A stretch of DNA of 33,189 nucleotides from positions 1 through 33,189 of the forward strand of contig CALFPI010000452.1 in the NCBI GenBank assembly GCA_937919035.1, written 5' to 3'. Under the pieces are notes generated by a model. It was not told the origin of the DNA. It made no database searches and saw nothing but the letters and a program-made list of their open reading frames with translations. How positions within the stretch are numbered: position 1 is the stretch's first letter; each line of letters opens with the position of its first letter. Positions 7,708 to 17,116 of this stretch are shown here, in pieces. A program made the translations under genes and the position numbers. Source of the stretch: an uncultured Gemmatimonadaceae bacterium. Lineage in GTDB: Bacteria; Latescibacterota; UBA2968; UBA8231.

Positions 7708-9663
7708 GTGAAGAATCTGCGCCACATTCTGCTCCTCTCCTGCCTCCTGGCTGCTGCTGCCGAGGCTGAATTGTTCGTTGTTGGTGGCAGCCAGCACCCC
7801 TGGCGGGACGCGGGCACCACCCCCGGCGGGGTTATTCGCTTCGTCGACGACCTGAGCAGCATCCGTGATGGTGATGTGCCGCTCTTTGCCGGGGCGGCGG
7901 ATTCCCTCGATGGGTGGATTGTCCCGGTTCGTGTCGATCCCACTGCCAACATCTCGCTGGATGTGCTCGAGCGCGGTGGCAGCATCGATATCAACCTGTC
8001 CGCCGAGCAGGTCGATCAGGGACAGCTGGAGGGCATGCTCAACGGGGACCATACCGTCGCCTTTGACCGCAAGCCCATCGACGGTCGGGCCATCCAGAAC
8101 AACGGGATCATCGTCACCCTCGATCTGGGCGCTCGCTTCGGTGTCAATCGCATCCTGTTCTACCCACGTATGACCCAGTCCTTCCCATTCGGCAATGACT
8201 TCATGCGTGGGTATGAGCTGTACCTGAACGATGGCTTGCCGGCCAATCTGTTTGCCAGCGGCCAGCCCAACTTCGTGTCACCGGTACGGCGTGTGCCAGA
8301 CAACAGCGATACCGTCGTTGTAACCGATATCGATCCGCAGTTCGTCCGTTACATCCAGCTGAAGTCGATTATCAATGCGGGATACGAGATTGACGAACTC
8401 GAGATCTACGGCACCGGCTTTGTTCCCGAGGCGGCGTACGAGTCGCTGCCGCTGGAGATGACGAGCGAATCCGTATGGGGTGTGATCCGCTGGCTCGAGC
8501 AGACAGCCGGTGAATCCACCGATTCTGCCATCGAAGTCCGCGTCCGCAGCGGCTCCGACGACACGCCCGACGCCTACTTTCGCGAGTTGCTCGTCGGCGG
8601 CGTTCGTACCGGACTGTCCGCCGAAGACGAGCAGGGCACGCTGCTGACGGAGGCCAGCTATCAGCGTCTGCTGCGTGAGGGACGGGCGGTGATCAAGCAG
8701 ACCGACATCGACAACTGGAGCGGCTGGCAATTGGTGGCCAACGGCGAGCGTCTGACCCTGCCTGCTCCCAGGAAATATTTCCAGTTCCGCATCGATTTCG
8801 CCAATGAGTCTCTCGATGCAACGCGGGCGCTGGCGCAGTTGAGTTTCGAATTCGACCCGCCCCCTGTGGATGCACTCATCGCCGAGGTGACACCGGCAGA
8901 GGCGCAGATCGCCACGGAGACGACATTCACATTTGTCGCTCGTGTCGACAACGAATCAGGTCGCGATGGTTTCGATCGCTTCGAGATTGAGACGCCGGCA
9001 CGGGTGACGGCTGTGCGCTCCGTCGAACTGCAGGATTCGCTGTTGCAGGGTATCGGGCGGGCGGATTTCTCGCTCGATGACCTGTCGAACCTGCCAGTCA
9101 CCCATGGTGATTTTGTGCTCGAGTCCGTGACCGACGACCATTTCACTCTGGGCCTGCCTCGTATCACGGCATCGGGCACACGTATCAAGGTGGTCTTCGA
9201 TGGTGCCGTGTTCCGCTACGGTACGAGATTCCAGGGCAGGGCCTTCGCCAGCGGTGTTGCTCTGCCATTGCTCACCGAAGGTGGGGATGCAACCTCGGAA
9301 ATCAGCACCAATGACCAGTTGGTCCGTGTCACGCTGGGCTCGCAGATCGCCGGCGCCGTACATGCTCAACCCGCCGTGTTCACGCCGAACGCGGACGGTG
9401 TGAATGATCAGACATCCATTCAATACTCCATCCTGCATCTGCTGACGCCGTCGCCTGTTGATGTCAGCATCCACGACCTCAGCGGTCGGCGGGTTCGCAG
9501 CCTGCAGGTTGCCGATGCAATCAGTGGTCGATTCCTCATTGCCTGGGACGGTCGTGATGCCGCCGGCAAGCTTGTGCCCCCGGGGATCTATCTGATTGCC
9601 GTGGAAATCCGGTCCGACGCGGGTTCCGAACGCAGCGTCGGGCAGGTGGCCGTGGTCTATTAG
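7708..9663 (+). CDS. Secreted discoidin-like surface protein with FTPNADG-type C-terminal domain (paralogue 1)
   Basis: The 651-residue product uses a GTG start and has a signal peptide of about 20 residues ending AEAE. Mature sequence begins LFVVGGSQHPW, like paralogue 2 (VFQFGGGSGLPW). A discoidin (F5/8 type C)-like fold spans about residues 80-235: NGDHTVAF, a DLG motif in LDLGARFGVNRILFY, RGYELYLNDG, then a closing strand DELEIYG. A middle region has NWSGWQ and a beta-domain with FDRFEIET and VFRYGTRFQG. The end has FTPNADGVND, VSIHDLSGRRVRSL, WDGRDAAGK and PPGIYLIAV, a FlgD-like Ig domain of the gliding-motility-associated kind, and finishes VAVVY. Probably surface-displayed and binds a glycan or other ligand. 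It is 14 bases ahead of the outer-membrane-like gene. No good SD is seen. Confidence 0.8.
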   Translation: MKNLRHILLLSCLLAAAAEAELFVVGGSQHPWRDAGTTPGGVIRFVDDLSSIRDGDVPLFAGAADSLDGWIVPVRVDPTANISLDVLERGGSIDINLSAEQVDQGQLEGMLNGDHTVAFDRKPIDGRAIQNNGIIVTLDLGARFGVNRILFYPRMTQSFPFGNDFMRGYELYLNDGLPANLFASGQPNFVSPVRRVPDNSDTVVVTDIDPQFVRYIQLKSIINAGYEIDELEIYGTGFVPEAAYESLPLEMTSESVWGVIRWLEQTAGESTDSAIEVRVRSGSDDTPDAYFRELLVGGVRTGLSAEDEQGTLLTEASYQRLLREGRAVIKQTDIDNWSGWQLVANGERLTLPAPRKYFQFRIDFANESLDATRALAQLSFEFDPPPVDALIAEVTPAEAQIATETTFTFVARVDNESGRDGFDRFEIETPARVTAVRSVELQDSLLQGIGRADFSLDDLSNLPVTHGDFVLESVTDDHFTLGLPRITASGTRIKVVFDGAVFRYGTRFQGRAFASGVALPLLTEGGDATSEISTNDQLVRVTLGSQIAGAVHAQPAVFTPNADGVNDQTSIQYSILHLLTPSPVDVSIHDLSGRRVRSLQVADAISGRFLIAWDGRDAAGKLVPPGIYLIAVEIRSDAGSERSVGQVAVVY

Positions 9664-9677
9664 AACGAGAGGTTGAT

Positions 9678-12347
9678 GTGCGGAACCAGACAACAAAATT
9701 CGCCATTTTCTGGCCCATCCTGCTGTGTGTGTCCATGGCGCAGACGCTTGCAGCCCAGGACTACGGTTCGCGCCTGGGTGTGACTCAACGCGGAGGCGTC
9801 GTCACCTTCGAACCCAAGGGCCCCGGCGTGCTGTTCGACGCACTCGATCCGGCGGTGCGCAAGTGGTACGTGCCCCAGGAGCTGTACAACGAGTACGGAT
9901 ATCGCAACTGGGACTACACCAACTACGCCCGGGAGCGCTACGAGCGCTACGTCGACACAGCGTTGGAAGGTGACTACTTCTACGACCTGTACGGGTCGCT
10001 CGTCACCCGTGGCTGGCTGGTCTACGACTGGCAGGAGGACCGTCCCCAACAGTTCGGCAGCACGATTTTCAAGACGCGCCGATACCGGGACTGGTTCAAT
10101 CGGGTTGTGATCGCCTCCGACTCCAAGGGGCAGTACCACTACACGCTGACCATCGGCGACCAGATCCGCTCGACGTTGACGCCGATGACGTTCTCGAAGC
10201 CGGCTTTCAACGGAATTCAGTGGGATTTTGCCGCCGACAAGTACGAAGGCACTGTGTTGCTGGCGCGGCCGAGCCGCCCGGCAGAGGTCTTCGACAACGA
10301 GATTCCGGATACACGCACGAGTGTGACCAACCTGTTGGGTGGCCGCGGTGTTGTGCAGGTGGGTGACTTCATCAAACTGGGGGCAACGTATGTATCGGCC
10401 TTCCAGGCGCAGACGCTGCGAGACGATGTCGCCGGCACACCCTTCTCTGGCGGGTCGCTGACAACGGATCAGAATTCGGTGCCCATATCCCGCATCGTCA
10501 TCCGCCTCTCCGACGATTCACCTGAGGATGGCACGGGCGGCGCCGCCCTGTTTGACGACGAAATCGTCATCACCGATGTCGACGGCAACGTGCTGCGAGG
10601 TGGTGAGATCGGCTTCGAACCCATCCGCGAGGGGGGGTTCCAGCGCGTCGGGTTCCTGGCGGCAGACGGCAACGAGCGCATCACCCTGACGTATGACTTC
10701 ACCGATCCGGGGTACCTGGGGCCGGACCGGTCGGTCATCAAGGATGTGGCTTTCGAGATGGTCGTTTCCAACGACTATCGGATCGAAGTGACCTCGGACC
10801 GCCAGACCAACAGCGACCTGCAACCGGTGTTTCTACTGGCAGAGCGTGCCCCGGGAAACATTCAGGACAACTCCAACCAGCGGTTGTTGCGGTTCAGTTA
10901 CGGTCTGCCGACGTCGAACGTCATCTACGGGTTCACTCTGGAAGCCAGCAAAGTTCTCGGTTTCGACCTGTACGGAGAGTATGACATTAACACCCGCTAC
11001 CGGCAGTATCCCAACGTCAATCGATCGACGCACGCCACCGCGACGGACGAGGCCAGCGCCTGGATGGTGAACCTGTCGCGCACGACCTACCCGTGGTTCG
11101 TGTCTTTCGAGGGGTACAGTATGGACAGCGACTACTCGACGAGCACCTTCCTGGCCGGCACCCGGCAGCAGGATGAAATCGACTACGAGGACAAGCGCCT
11201 CTACCTCTACGAATTCGTCGAGGACAACGACGATCAGGACCGGCGGCCGGACTGGGAACGCTTTGGTCAGCCCGTGGTCGACAACGCGATCTTTCCGGGG
11301 TACGACGAGAACAATGACTTCATCTCCGATTTCAACCAGAACGACACTGATGATCGTCCCAACCTGATCCCTGACTACGACGAGCCCTTTCTCCGCTACC
11401 ACACGGATCGACCCGAGTTTCTCTTCGGTGTCGACATGAACAACAACGGCTGGATCGATCGCTTCGAGAACGATGACGAGCCCGACTACCCCTACCAGCG
11501 GGATCATCGCGGCTACAACGCCTATGGTGGCATACATCTGATGGCGGATGCTCGCCTGACGGCGGGCCGCATCGATGAACGCGAGATCTCCGGGGATGGC
11601 AACAATCGCACGACGTATGTGATGTTCACCCTGGATCGTGATCTGCCCGCCCTGGGGCGTCTGCGGGTGTATGAATATCTGCGCCTGGCAGAGGATGACA
11701 TTGAGAACAACCTGCTCCAATGGGTGCAGCCCACGGACTCCCGGGGAGCCTTGCAGCGGGTCTTCGATCCACTGGCGGCACAGGACACCTGGATCAATAC
11801 CACCTATTTGCAGTTCGACTATCGCAGCCTGAAGCGGCTGAATGTGATCAACAAGATCAAAGTGGAGACGTTCTCTCAGCGCGATACGCCCCTCGGCCTG
11901 CGGGACCGGGGCAGCTTTATCGGGGTGATCAACAAGGCGGACTATACCGTCGACGTCGGGCACGTGCAGATCCAGCCCCGTTGGAAGAGTGAGTTTCTCC
12001 GGCAGCGTCCGGTGCTCAAACGTGACCCGGTGCGCCGGGAACTGATCGAGACGTTGTTCCTCGTCTCGCGCTTCCCGGTACTGCGCCAGACCGTCCTTGA
12101 ACTCGGACTGGAGATTTCTCACTTCGAACAGTTCCGTGACGAGGATGGTGTGCCCGTCAACAGGGCGCTGGCCCCCGACTCGAACAGCCGTGTCCTCGGT
12201 TTTCAGATCAGCAACAACTCTGCCTATCTGGGCTATGATCTCAACGTGCGCGCTGGTCTGCGACTGCAGAAAGAGACCTTTGAGACGTTGCCGTCGAGCA
12301 CGACGAGTTCCCTGTTCATGACGATCTACGCTGGCCTTGGGAACTGA
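9678..12347 (+). CDS. Large secreted, probable outer-membrane protein with EF-hand-like calcium loops
   Basis: The 889-residue product starts at GTG 9678, with GAGAGG (9667-9672) 5 bases upstream. A signal peptide ends near LAAQ (residue 26). The rest is rich in Tyr, Arg, Asp and alternating hydrophobic residues, with many short amphipathic strands and no internal hydrophobic helix, as expected of an outer-membrane beta-barrel or barrel-associated protein. Residues about 500-615 are extremely acidic. They include DMNNNGWIDRFE (11433-11468), which matches an EF-hand loop at positions 1, 3, 5, 6, 8, 9 and 12, and a second related loop, DENNDFISDFNQ (11304-11339). I know no characterised family for it. 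It sits between paralogue 1 and the CBM9-like gene. The C-terminal residue is Asn, not the aromatic residue of classical barrels, so the barrel call is inference. Confidence 0.7.
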   Translation: MRNQTTKFAIFWPILLCVSMAQTLAAQDYGSRLGVTQRGGVVTFEPKGPGVLFDALDPAVRKWYVPQELYNEYGYRNWDYTNYARERYERYVDTALEGDYFYDLYGSLVTRGWLVYDWQEDRPQQFGSTIFKTRRYRDWFNRVVIASDSKGQYHYTLTIGDQIRSTLTPMTFSKPAFNGIQWDFAADKYEGTVLLARPSRPAEVFDNEIPDTRTSVTNLLGGRGVVQVGDFIKLGATYVSAFQAQTLRDDVAGTPFSGGSLTTDQNSVPISRIVIRLSDDSPEDGTGGAALFDDEIVITDVDGNVLRGGEIGFEPIREGGFQRVGFLAADGNERITLTYDFTDPGYLGPDRSVIKDVAFEMVVSNDYRIEVTSDRQTNSDLQPVFLLAERAPGNIQDNSNQRLLRFSYGLPTSNVIYGFTLEASKVLGFDLYGEYDINTRYRQYPNVNRSTHATATDEASAWMVNLSRTTYPWFVSFEGYSMDSDYSTSTFLAGTRQQDEIDYEDKRLYLYEFVEDNDDQDRRPDWERFGQPVVDNAIFPGYDENNDFISDFNQNDTDDRPNLIPDYDEPFLRYHTDRPEFLFGVDMNNNGWIDRFENDDEPDYPYQRDHRGYNAYGGIHLMADARLTAGRIDEREISGDGNNRTTYVMFTLDRDLPALGRLRVYEYLRLAEDDIENNLLQWVQPTDSRGALQRVFDPLAAQDTWINTTYLQFDYRSLKRLNVINKIKVETFSQRDTPLGLRDRGSFIGVINKADYTVDVGHVQIQPRWKSEFLRQRPVLKRDPVRRELIETLFLVSRFPVLRQTVLELGLEISHFEQFRDEDGVPVNRALAPDSNSRVLGFQISNNSAYLGYDLNVRAGLRLQKETFETLPSSTTSSLFMTIYAGLGN

Positions 12348-12561
12348 GGCTGCCAGCACCTGCAGAATGGCAGTTGCTTCGTCGGCCAATATTGCGGTAA
12401 TTGCTTGTTAAATATGTTGTTGGATTCGGTGTGATCACGCTCAAGGGCCGCGGCTGGGGAGATCCCTTGCAGGCCCTGTGTGTGTTGGATAGCTTAGCAA
12501 GAAGATCTTAGGGACGTTCAGGATCGCGTCCATCATCTCCATCATCAGCAGGAGCACCCAG
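12348..12561 (+). promoter_or_regulatory. Intergenic leader, probably carrying the promoter of the CBM9-like gene
   Basis: These 214 bases hold no supported ORF. An AT-rich patch (about 12388-12424) stands out from the G+C-rich surroundings and is the most likely promoter site, but I could not fix convincing -35/-10 boxes. The end contains the SD GGAG (12551-12554) for the ATG at 12562. The gap suggests the CBM9-like gene can be transcribed separately from the two genes before it. Confidence 0.35.
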
Positions 12562-13419
12562 ATGAAGAGAGCCATAACCGCATTTGCTCTGGCGACGATG
12601 TTGTTTGCCGTCAGTGCCTCCGCCCACCAGGGCGATGTGAGGTTCATGTTCCAGTTCCCTGCCGGCCTGGAGCCCACGCTTGACGGCGATTTCGGTGATT
12701 GGTCCATCGTCCCCGAGGTCTACTACGCCCGCGCCGAGAACATGTTCAACCAGTACGGAGCCCCCCTCGATCTGAGCGACTTCAACGCCTTCACGGTTTG
12801 GGGATACTCGCTGGCGACCAACAAGGCGTATTTCGCCTACTGGGTGGCGGACGACATGGTCCACAACACCGAGAAGTGGTCGACCACGACGGACTGGGAC
12901 CACACGGGTGGTCAGTTCCGCAGCTTCAGTGGCGAGAGTGATGAGTTCGTCGCGCGCTGGGCCGGCGCTCAGGGCCAGCGGTATGACATCTATGGCCCCA
13001 CCTTTGCATCTGGTGGCTACTATGTGCGTGCCCATGACAAGGCCTGGGCTGGCGAGCCGCCGTATCTCGAGTGGGGTGGCAAGTATCTGAAGGGTGAAGC
13101 GGGGACCTTTGAGCCAGCCGAGCTGCAGGGCGAGGTCGCTTTTGTCCCCTTCGATGACGCACACCCCGACGGTCCCGAAGCCAGCACCGAGCATCAGTTC
13201 GCTGTCAATCAGATCGTCGGTATCGAGACGAACTGGGGTGACAAGGATCCCGATCCGGGCGCCTACGACGATGCCTACTGGTCGATCTTCGGTGGCATTG
13301 GTGCTTCAGCCAACGCCGATGTCTTCGGTGACTACCTGCTGGCTCCTCTCGAGCCGGGTCTGCCCACAGCCGTACAGGCTGGCACTTGGGGGCAGGTGAA
13401 GGCCTCCTTCGCCGAATAA
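12562..13419 (+). CDS. Secreted protein with CBM9-like (carbohydrate-binding family 9) domain
   Basis: The 285-residue product has a clear signal peptide (MKRAITAFALATMLFAVSASA) and SD GGAG 7 bases before ATG. The mature part opens with FPAGLEPTLDGDFGDWS, the N-terminal signature of CBM9-type domains ('DGxxxDW'). It continues with aromatic, beta-rich sequence such as AYFAYWVADDMVHN, corresponding to the usual 'lyvaf.v.Dd' strand. No catalytic domain, transmembrane segment or FlgD-like C-terminal domain is seen; the whole protein appears to be one binding module. Its own leader and a strong downstream hairpin suggest a single-gene transcript, perhaps abundantly expressed. Likely a periplasmic or extracellular glycan-binding protein; the ligand is not known. 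Confidence 0.75.
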   Translation: MKRAITAFALATMLFAVSASAHQGDVRFMFQFPAGLEPTLDGDFGDWSIVPEVYYARAENMFNQYGAPLDLSDFNAFTVWGYSLATNKAYFAYWVADDMVHNTEKWSTTTDWDHTGGQFRSFSGESDEFVARWAGAQGQRYDIYGPTFASGGYYVRAHDKAWAGEPPYLEWGGKYLKGEAGTFEPAELQGEVAFVPFDDAHPDGPEASTEHQFAVNQIVGIETNWGDKDPDPGAYDDAYWSIFGGIGASANADVFGDYLLAPLEPGLPTAVQAGTWGQVKASFAE

Positions 13420-13462
13420 GCGCAACTGTTGGCTTGATCAAGCGAGGATCCATTGCATGACG

Positions 13463-13494
13463 GGCGGGGCTCACGAAGTACGGTGAGCCCCGCC
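13463..13494 (+). terminator. Strong stem-loop, probable rho-independent terminator
   Basis: GGCGGGGCTCAC (13463-13474) pairs perfectly with GTGAGCCCCGCC (13483-13494) around an 8-base loop, followed by GTCCTGTTT. The 12-bp G+C-rich stem is the best terminator candidate in the window. The T-run is short. It separates the CBM9-like gene from paralogue 2, whose start lies 26 bases downstream. Confidence 0.65.
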
Positions 13495-13520
13495 GTCCTG
13501 TTTCACGTCGTGAGGGAGCT

Positions 13521-15380
13521 ATGGCTGGCGTAATCATCTTTGTCGCCGCTCTGCTGCTATGTGCCGGTCCGGCGCAGGCACGTGAGGTGTTTCAGTTCGG
13601 TGGTGGCTCGGGACTGCCTTGGTCGGAGCAGGGGACTCTTTCCTTCATCAACACCGAGAGTGCGCCCGGCAGCATCCGCCCCTTTGAGACGGAACCCACG
13701 CACAACCTGATCTTGTCCATGCGCTCTCGCGGTGGCGATGTGTCGAGCCTGCTCAATACCTACACACTGGCCGGCGAATGGATCGGGGGTGACTCGGAGT
13801 TCGTCATCGACGGTGATTCAACGACGGCTTTTGTGCATCCACCCCGGATTGTGATTCTCGGTGGCGGTGGCGGCTTCTGGACAGTACCCATGTTCTTCGA
13901 TCTGGGTGCCCCGTTCCTGGTGGAACGTATCCGTTTTTTCACGCGGCCCGACCATCCTGAGAATCAGATGCGCGGATACGTGCTGTTCCTCAACGACGGA
14001 ACCGACGCCACCAAGGACGAAGTGGGCAACCTCATCTGGACGAAATATCGGGACGAGATCGACAACCTCGAGAGCGTCGTCGATCTCGACATCGAGCCAC
14101 AGATGGTGCGCCACATCCGCTTGCGTCCGGGCACGATGGCCAGCAACGGCGGCCTGAGCGAAACCTGGGAGGTGGCGGAAATGCAGGTTTTTGGGCGCGG
14201 CTTTGTGCCCACGGCCAGCTTTGTCTCCGCCCCCATCGATCTCGGTGAACCGGCAAGTCTGGGGACCATTCGCTGGGCGTGGCACGTCGATCCGGGTGCC
14301 CAGATCGTCGTGCAGACTCGCAGCGGTGTCGACGATCAGGCCAGCGTCTACTGGCGCAAGACGGGGATCGGCACCGAAATCTCCCCCCTCGACGAGCGGG
14401 GCCAGCCATTGACGGCGGACAGTTACAACCTGCTGCGCCCGGACAAGCGCGGCGGTATTACCGATGATCTGAGCAACTGGAGTCCCTGGCAGACATACGA
14501 ACTGGAAGATGGGCGGCAGGGCACGCAGTTGTTGTCCCCGAGCCCACGGCGCTACGTCCAGGTGCGCGTGCAACTGTTCTCGGTAGGGCTTGCCGGCGGC
14601 CAACTGGATTCGCTCTCCTTTGACTACTCACAGCCGCCCGTTGCGCGTGCCGCCATCGGCGAAATTTCGCCATCGCTGGTGGAGCCCTCCACCAGTACCC
14701 TGTTCACCTACGCAGTACGGGCCCGCATCGATGCGGGCCAGTCCGGCTTCGACGCGTTGCGTCTGAGCACGGTCGCCCAGATCGATTCGATCACCGCGGT
14801 GCGGATCAACCGCCAATCCGTCGACTTCAGCACGACGCTGCTGGCAGATGGCAGCCGGTCGGTGAGTTTTCCGCGCATTGTGCAGGATCAGACGCTGCTC
14901 GAAGTCGATCTGCTCGCCCGCGTATTTCGCTATGGCACACCCTTCGATGGCTCCGTCAGCGATTCGGCGACGGACGAGGTGGCTCTGCAAGTTTCCGCCG
15001 GCGATGCTGCCGCCGATGTGGTTGGTGATGATCTCATGGTGCGCATAAGACTCGTCGACGAACTGCTGTCCGATCTGCGCGTCCACCCCAATCCCTTCAC
15101 GCCCAACGGCGATGGCCTGAACGATCTGACGACGGTGTCCTTCTCGCTGCTGCGCCTGACCACAGCCACACCGGTAGCGCTGCGCATTTTCGATCTGGCG
15201 GGACGGCTCGTACGCCGCCTCGAGGTGGAACTGGCAGGCAGCAGTGCCGCGCAATTGCAGTGGGATGGTCGCAATGACAAGGACGTCCTGCTGCCGCCCG
15301 GATTGTACGTGTTTCGCCTCTCCATCGAATCCGATGGGGGCACGCAGGACCGCGTCGGCCACATCGCGCTGGCATACTGA
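13521..15380 (+). CDS. Secreted discoidin-like surface protein with FTPNGDG-type C-terminal domain (paralogue 2)
   Basis: The 619-residue product has GAGGGAG just before its ATG and a signal peptide ending near AQA (residue 16). Its order of parts matches paralogue 1: N-terminal VFQFGGGSGLPW; a discoidin-like region (about 90-230) with DGDSTTAF, FFDLGAPFLVERIRFF, RGYVLFLNDG and AEMQVFG; then TIRWAW and NWSPWQ; a beta-domain with FDALRLST and VFRYGTPFDG; and a C-terminal domain with HPNPFTPNGDGLND, LRIFDLAGRLVRRL, WDGRNDKD and PPGLYVFRL. It ends IALAY. The isomerase gene begins 3 bases after the stop. Predicted to be exported and surface-held; ligand unknown. Confidence 0.8.
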   Translation: MAGVIIFVAALLLCAGPAQAREVFQFGGGSGLPWSEQGTLSFINTESAPGSIRPFETEPTHNLILSMRSRGGDVSSLLNTYTLAGEWIGGDSEFVIDGDSTTAFVHPPRIVILGGGGGFWTVPMFFDLGAPFLVERIRFFTRPDHPENQMRGYVLFLNDGTDATKDEVGNLIWTKYRDEIDNLESVVDLDIEPQMVRHIRLRPGTMASNGGLSETWEVAEMQVFGRGFVPTASFVSAPIDLGEPASLGTIRWAWHVDPGAQIVVQTRSGVDDQASVYWRKTGIGTEISPLDERGQPLTADSYNLLRPDKRGGITDDLSNWSPWQTYELEDGRQGTQLLSPSPRRYVQVRVQLFSVGLAGGQLDSLSFDYSQPPVARAAIGEISPSLVEPSTSTLFTYAVRARIDAGQSGFDALRLSTVAQIDSITAVRINRQSVDFSTTLLADGSRSVSFPRIVQDQTLLEVDLLARVFRYGTPFDGSVSDSATDEVALQVSAGDAAADVVGDDLMVRIRLVDELLSDLRVHPNPFTPNGDGLNDLTTVSFSLLRLTTATPVALRIFDLAGRLVRRLEVELAGSSAAQLQWDGRNDKDVLLPPGLYVFRLSIESDGGTQDRVGHIALAY

Positions 15381-15382
15381 GA

Positions 15383-17092
15383 ATGATGGATCGACGAACT
15401 TTCGTGCTGCTCGTTCTGCTCTTCGCTGTCGCGTGTGAGAGACCAGCGCCCCCGGCGGAGCCCGGGGTGGTGGCGCGCATTGATTCGCTTCGCATCATGC
15501 GGGGGGACGTGCAGGCTTTCGCTGCCAGGACCTCTGCGGCGGGTGATCCGGACCGTCGTCGTCAGTCCTACCTGCGGGGACTCATGGCCCGTCATCTGCT
15601 GGAGAGAGAGGCGCACAATCTGGGCCTCGATACACTCGCCCGTGTGCGGATCCAGACCGAAGTTCAGTGGCAGGGCCGCATGCGCGAGCGCTATCGGCGC
15701 GACGTATTGTGGCGCAATCTGCAGGTTACCGATGCGGATATCGAAGCCTACTTCGACAGCCTTGGCCTCGGCAGCCAGCGAGAGGTATCCGGTATCCTGG
15801 TCGAAACACGATCGCAGGCCGAGGCGGCGCTGGCTGAACTGCATCAGGGCCGCCCCTTCGACGCCGTCGCGCGGACCTATTCGCAGCATAAGTCATCCGC
15901 CCAGCTTGGTGGCAGGCTGGGTTTCATCTCGCAGCCTCAGGCGCGTGTACTGCAGATCCCGGACAGTCTTTTCAGTGGCCTGTCCGACGGCGTGATTTCG
16001 CCTCTGCTGCCACAGGGTGAGCGCTTCCAGATCATCCGCTTCACTGGTCGCCGGGAGGTCGCACTCGACGAGCATCGCATTCAGATCCGTAACGTGCTCA
16101 AAACGGCCGCCCTTGGGCGGGCTGAGCAGCAGGCGCTGAATGAATTGGCCGGCGAATTCCATTGGCAGCTACAGTCCAGGGGCCTACGGATGTTGCAGAG
16201 CAAGGGGGCCGCAACAAACGGGGTCCAGCCCTGGCAACTGACCGAGGAGGAAGCGGCCGAGCCGCTGTTCACCTACGACGGTGGTATCATCAGCGTCGGT
16301 CAGTACGTGCAGGGCCTGGCATCTGCCGGCAAGGTGCAGCCGGATCGTGCCGGTGACAGTGCGGGTGCCAAGGAGGGTGATCCTCTCCTGGTCTCGGCTG
16401 TGGTCGACAATTTCCGCACGGCGGCGCTGTTCTACGAAGCCTCGCGTCGCTCCGGCCTCGGCGACAACGACGCAGATCGTCGCTGGCGGCAGCAACTGCT
16501 CGTGGAACTGGCGATCAGAGAGCTGCGCCGGATGCGGCTGAGTGAAGCCGAAGAGATCAGTACGGAAGATGCGCGAACGTTTTATGATTCCTACCCCGAG
16601 GCTTTCCGCGAGGCGGATCAGATCGTCATTGTTGAGGCGCATGTGGACAGTCTCGATGAGGCCGAAGAGGTCGTCGCCGCTGTCCGTGGCGGTCAGCCCC
16701 TGGCGGAGGTGGCAGCGGCGCACACAAAGAGGGGCGAATCCCTGTGGCAGGCGAAGGGTGTGCTGCGTCTGGGTCACAAGGAAAGGCTGCAGATGCCCGA
16801 GCTCTATGCGGCAGCGCAGGAAGCTGAGACGGGCCGACTGATTGGCCCGCTCGCCGTCGACGGGGGCTACAGTGTCTTTGAGGTACTGGATCGCCAACGT
16901 GGCGTGGTTCCCGAATTCGCCAAGATTGAAAAGCGGGCCCGGGGTCTGGCGGGTCGCCAACGGGAGAGTGAGCAGTTCGAGGCATTCGTCGACGAACTGT
17001 TGAGCAAGTATGCTGATCTGGTTTCTGTGTATCCCGAGGAGCTGGCCGGCGCCCTGCCCGACTCTCTTCTCGAGCGGTTGTCCGCGGACTGA
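15383..17092 (+). CDS. Peptidyl-prolyl cis-trans isomerase (SurA/PrsA-like) lipoprotein with two parvulin-type domains
   Basis: The 569-residue product has a short hydrophobic signal and a probable lipobox FAVAC (Cys18), so it should be lipid-anchored in the periplasm. Residues 20-125 form a helical chaperone-type N-domain, with an RQSYLRGLMARHLLEREA-like segment typical of SurA/PrsA. Residues about 130-225 are a parvulin-like domain: VSGILVETRSQAEAAL, GRPFDAVARTYS, LGGRLGFIS, and a closing FQIIRFTGRRE. A second, more divergent unit lies at about 410-505 (VDSLDEAEEVVAAVRGGQPLAEVA, GPLAVDGGYSVFEVLDRQRG). A helical C-terminus follows. It would catalyse proline isomerisation and chaperone exported proteins. 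It is 3 bases after paralogue 2 and 24 bases before paralogue 3, so these are its likely clients. Confidence 0.85.
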   Translation: MMDRRTFVLLVLLFAVACERPAPPAEPGVVARIDSLRIMRGDVQAFAARTSAAGDPDRRRQSYLRGLMARHLLEREAHNLGLDTLARVRIQTEVQWQGRMRERYRRDVLWRNLQVTDADIEAYFDSLGLGSQREVSGILVETRSQAEAALAELHQGRPFDAVARTYSQHKSSAQLGGRLGFISQPQARVLQIPDSLFSGLSDGVISPLLPQGERFQIIRFTGRREVALDEHRIQIRNVLKTAALGRAEQQALNELAGEFHWQLQSRGLRMLQSKGAATNGVQPWQLTEEEAAEPLFTYDGGIISVGQYVQGLASAGKVQPDRAGDSAGAKEGDPLLVSAVVDNFRTAALFYEASRRSGLGDNDADRRWRQQLLVELAIRELRRMRLSEAEEISTEDARTFYDSYPEAFREADQIVIVEAHVDSLDEAEEVVAAVRGGQPLAEVAAAHTKRGESLWQAKGVLRLGHKERLQMPELYAAAQEAETGRLIGPLAVDGGYSVFEVLDRQRGVVPEFAKIEKRARGLAGRQRESEQFEAFVDELLSKYADLVSVYPEELAGALPDSLLERLSAD

Positions 17093-17104
17093 CCGATGAC
17101 TCTC

Positions 17105-17110
17105 AGGAGG
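17105..17110 (+). promoter_or_regulatory. Shine-Dalgarno site that decides the start of paralogue 3
   Basis: AGGAGG lies 6 bases before ATG 17117. An upstream in-frame ATG at 17096 has no SD and would place this site inside the coding region, so 17117 is the better start. Confidence 0.7.
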
Positions 17111-17116
17111 CGAAGA

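Noticed and set aside
10833-12389. 518-codon minus-strand frame opposite the outer-membrane-like gene
   Set aside because: It is a shadow of a gene with SD and signal peptide; composition is unusual and no family is recognised.
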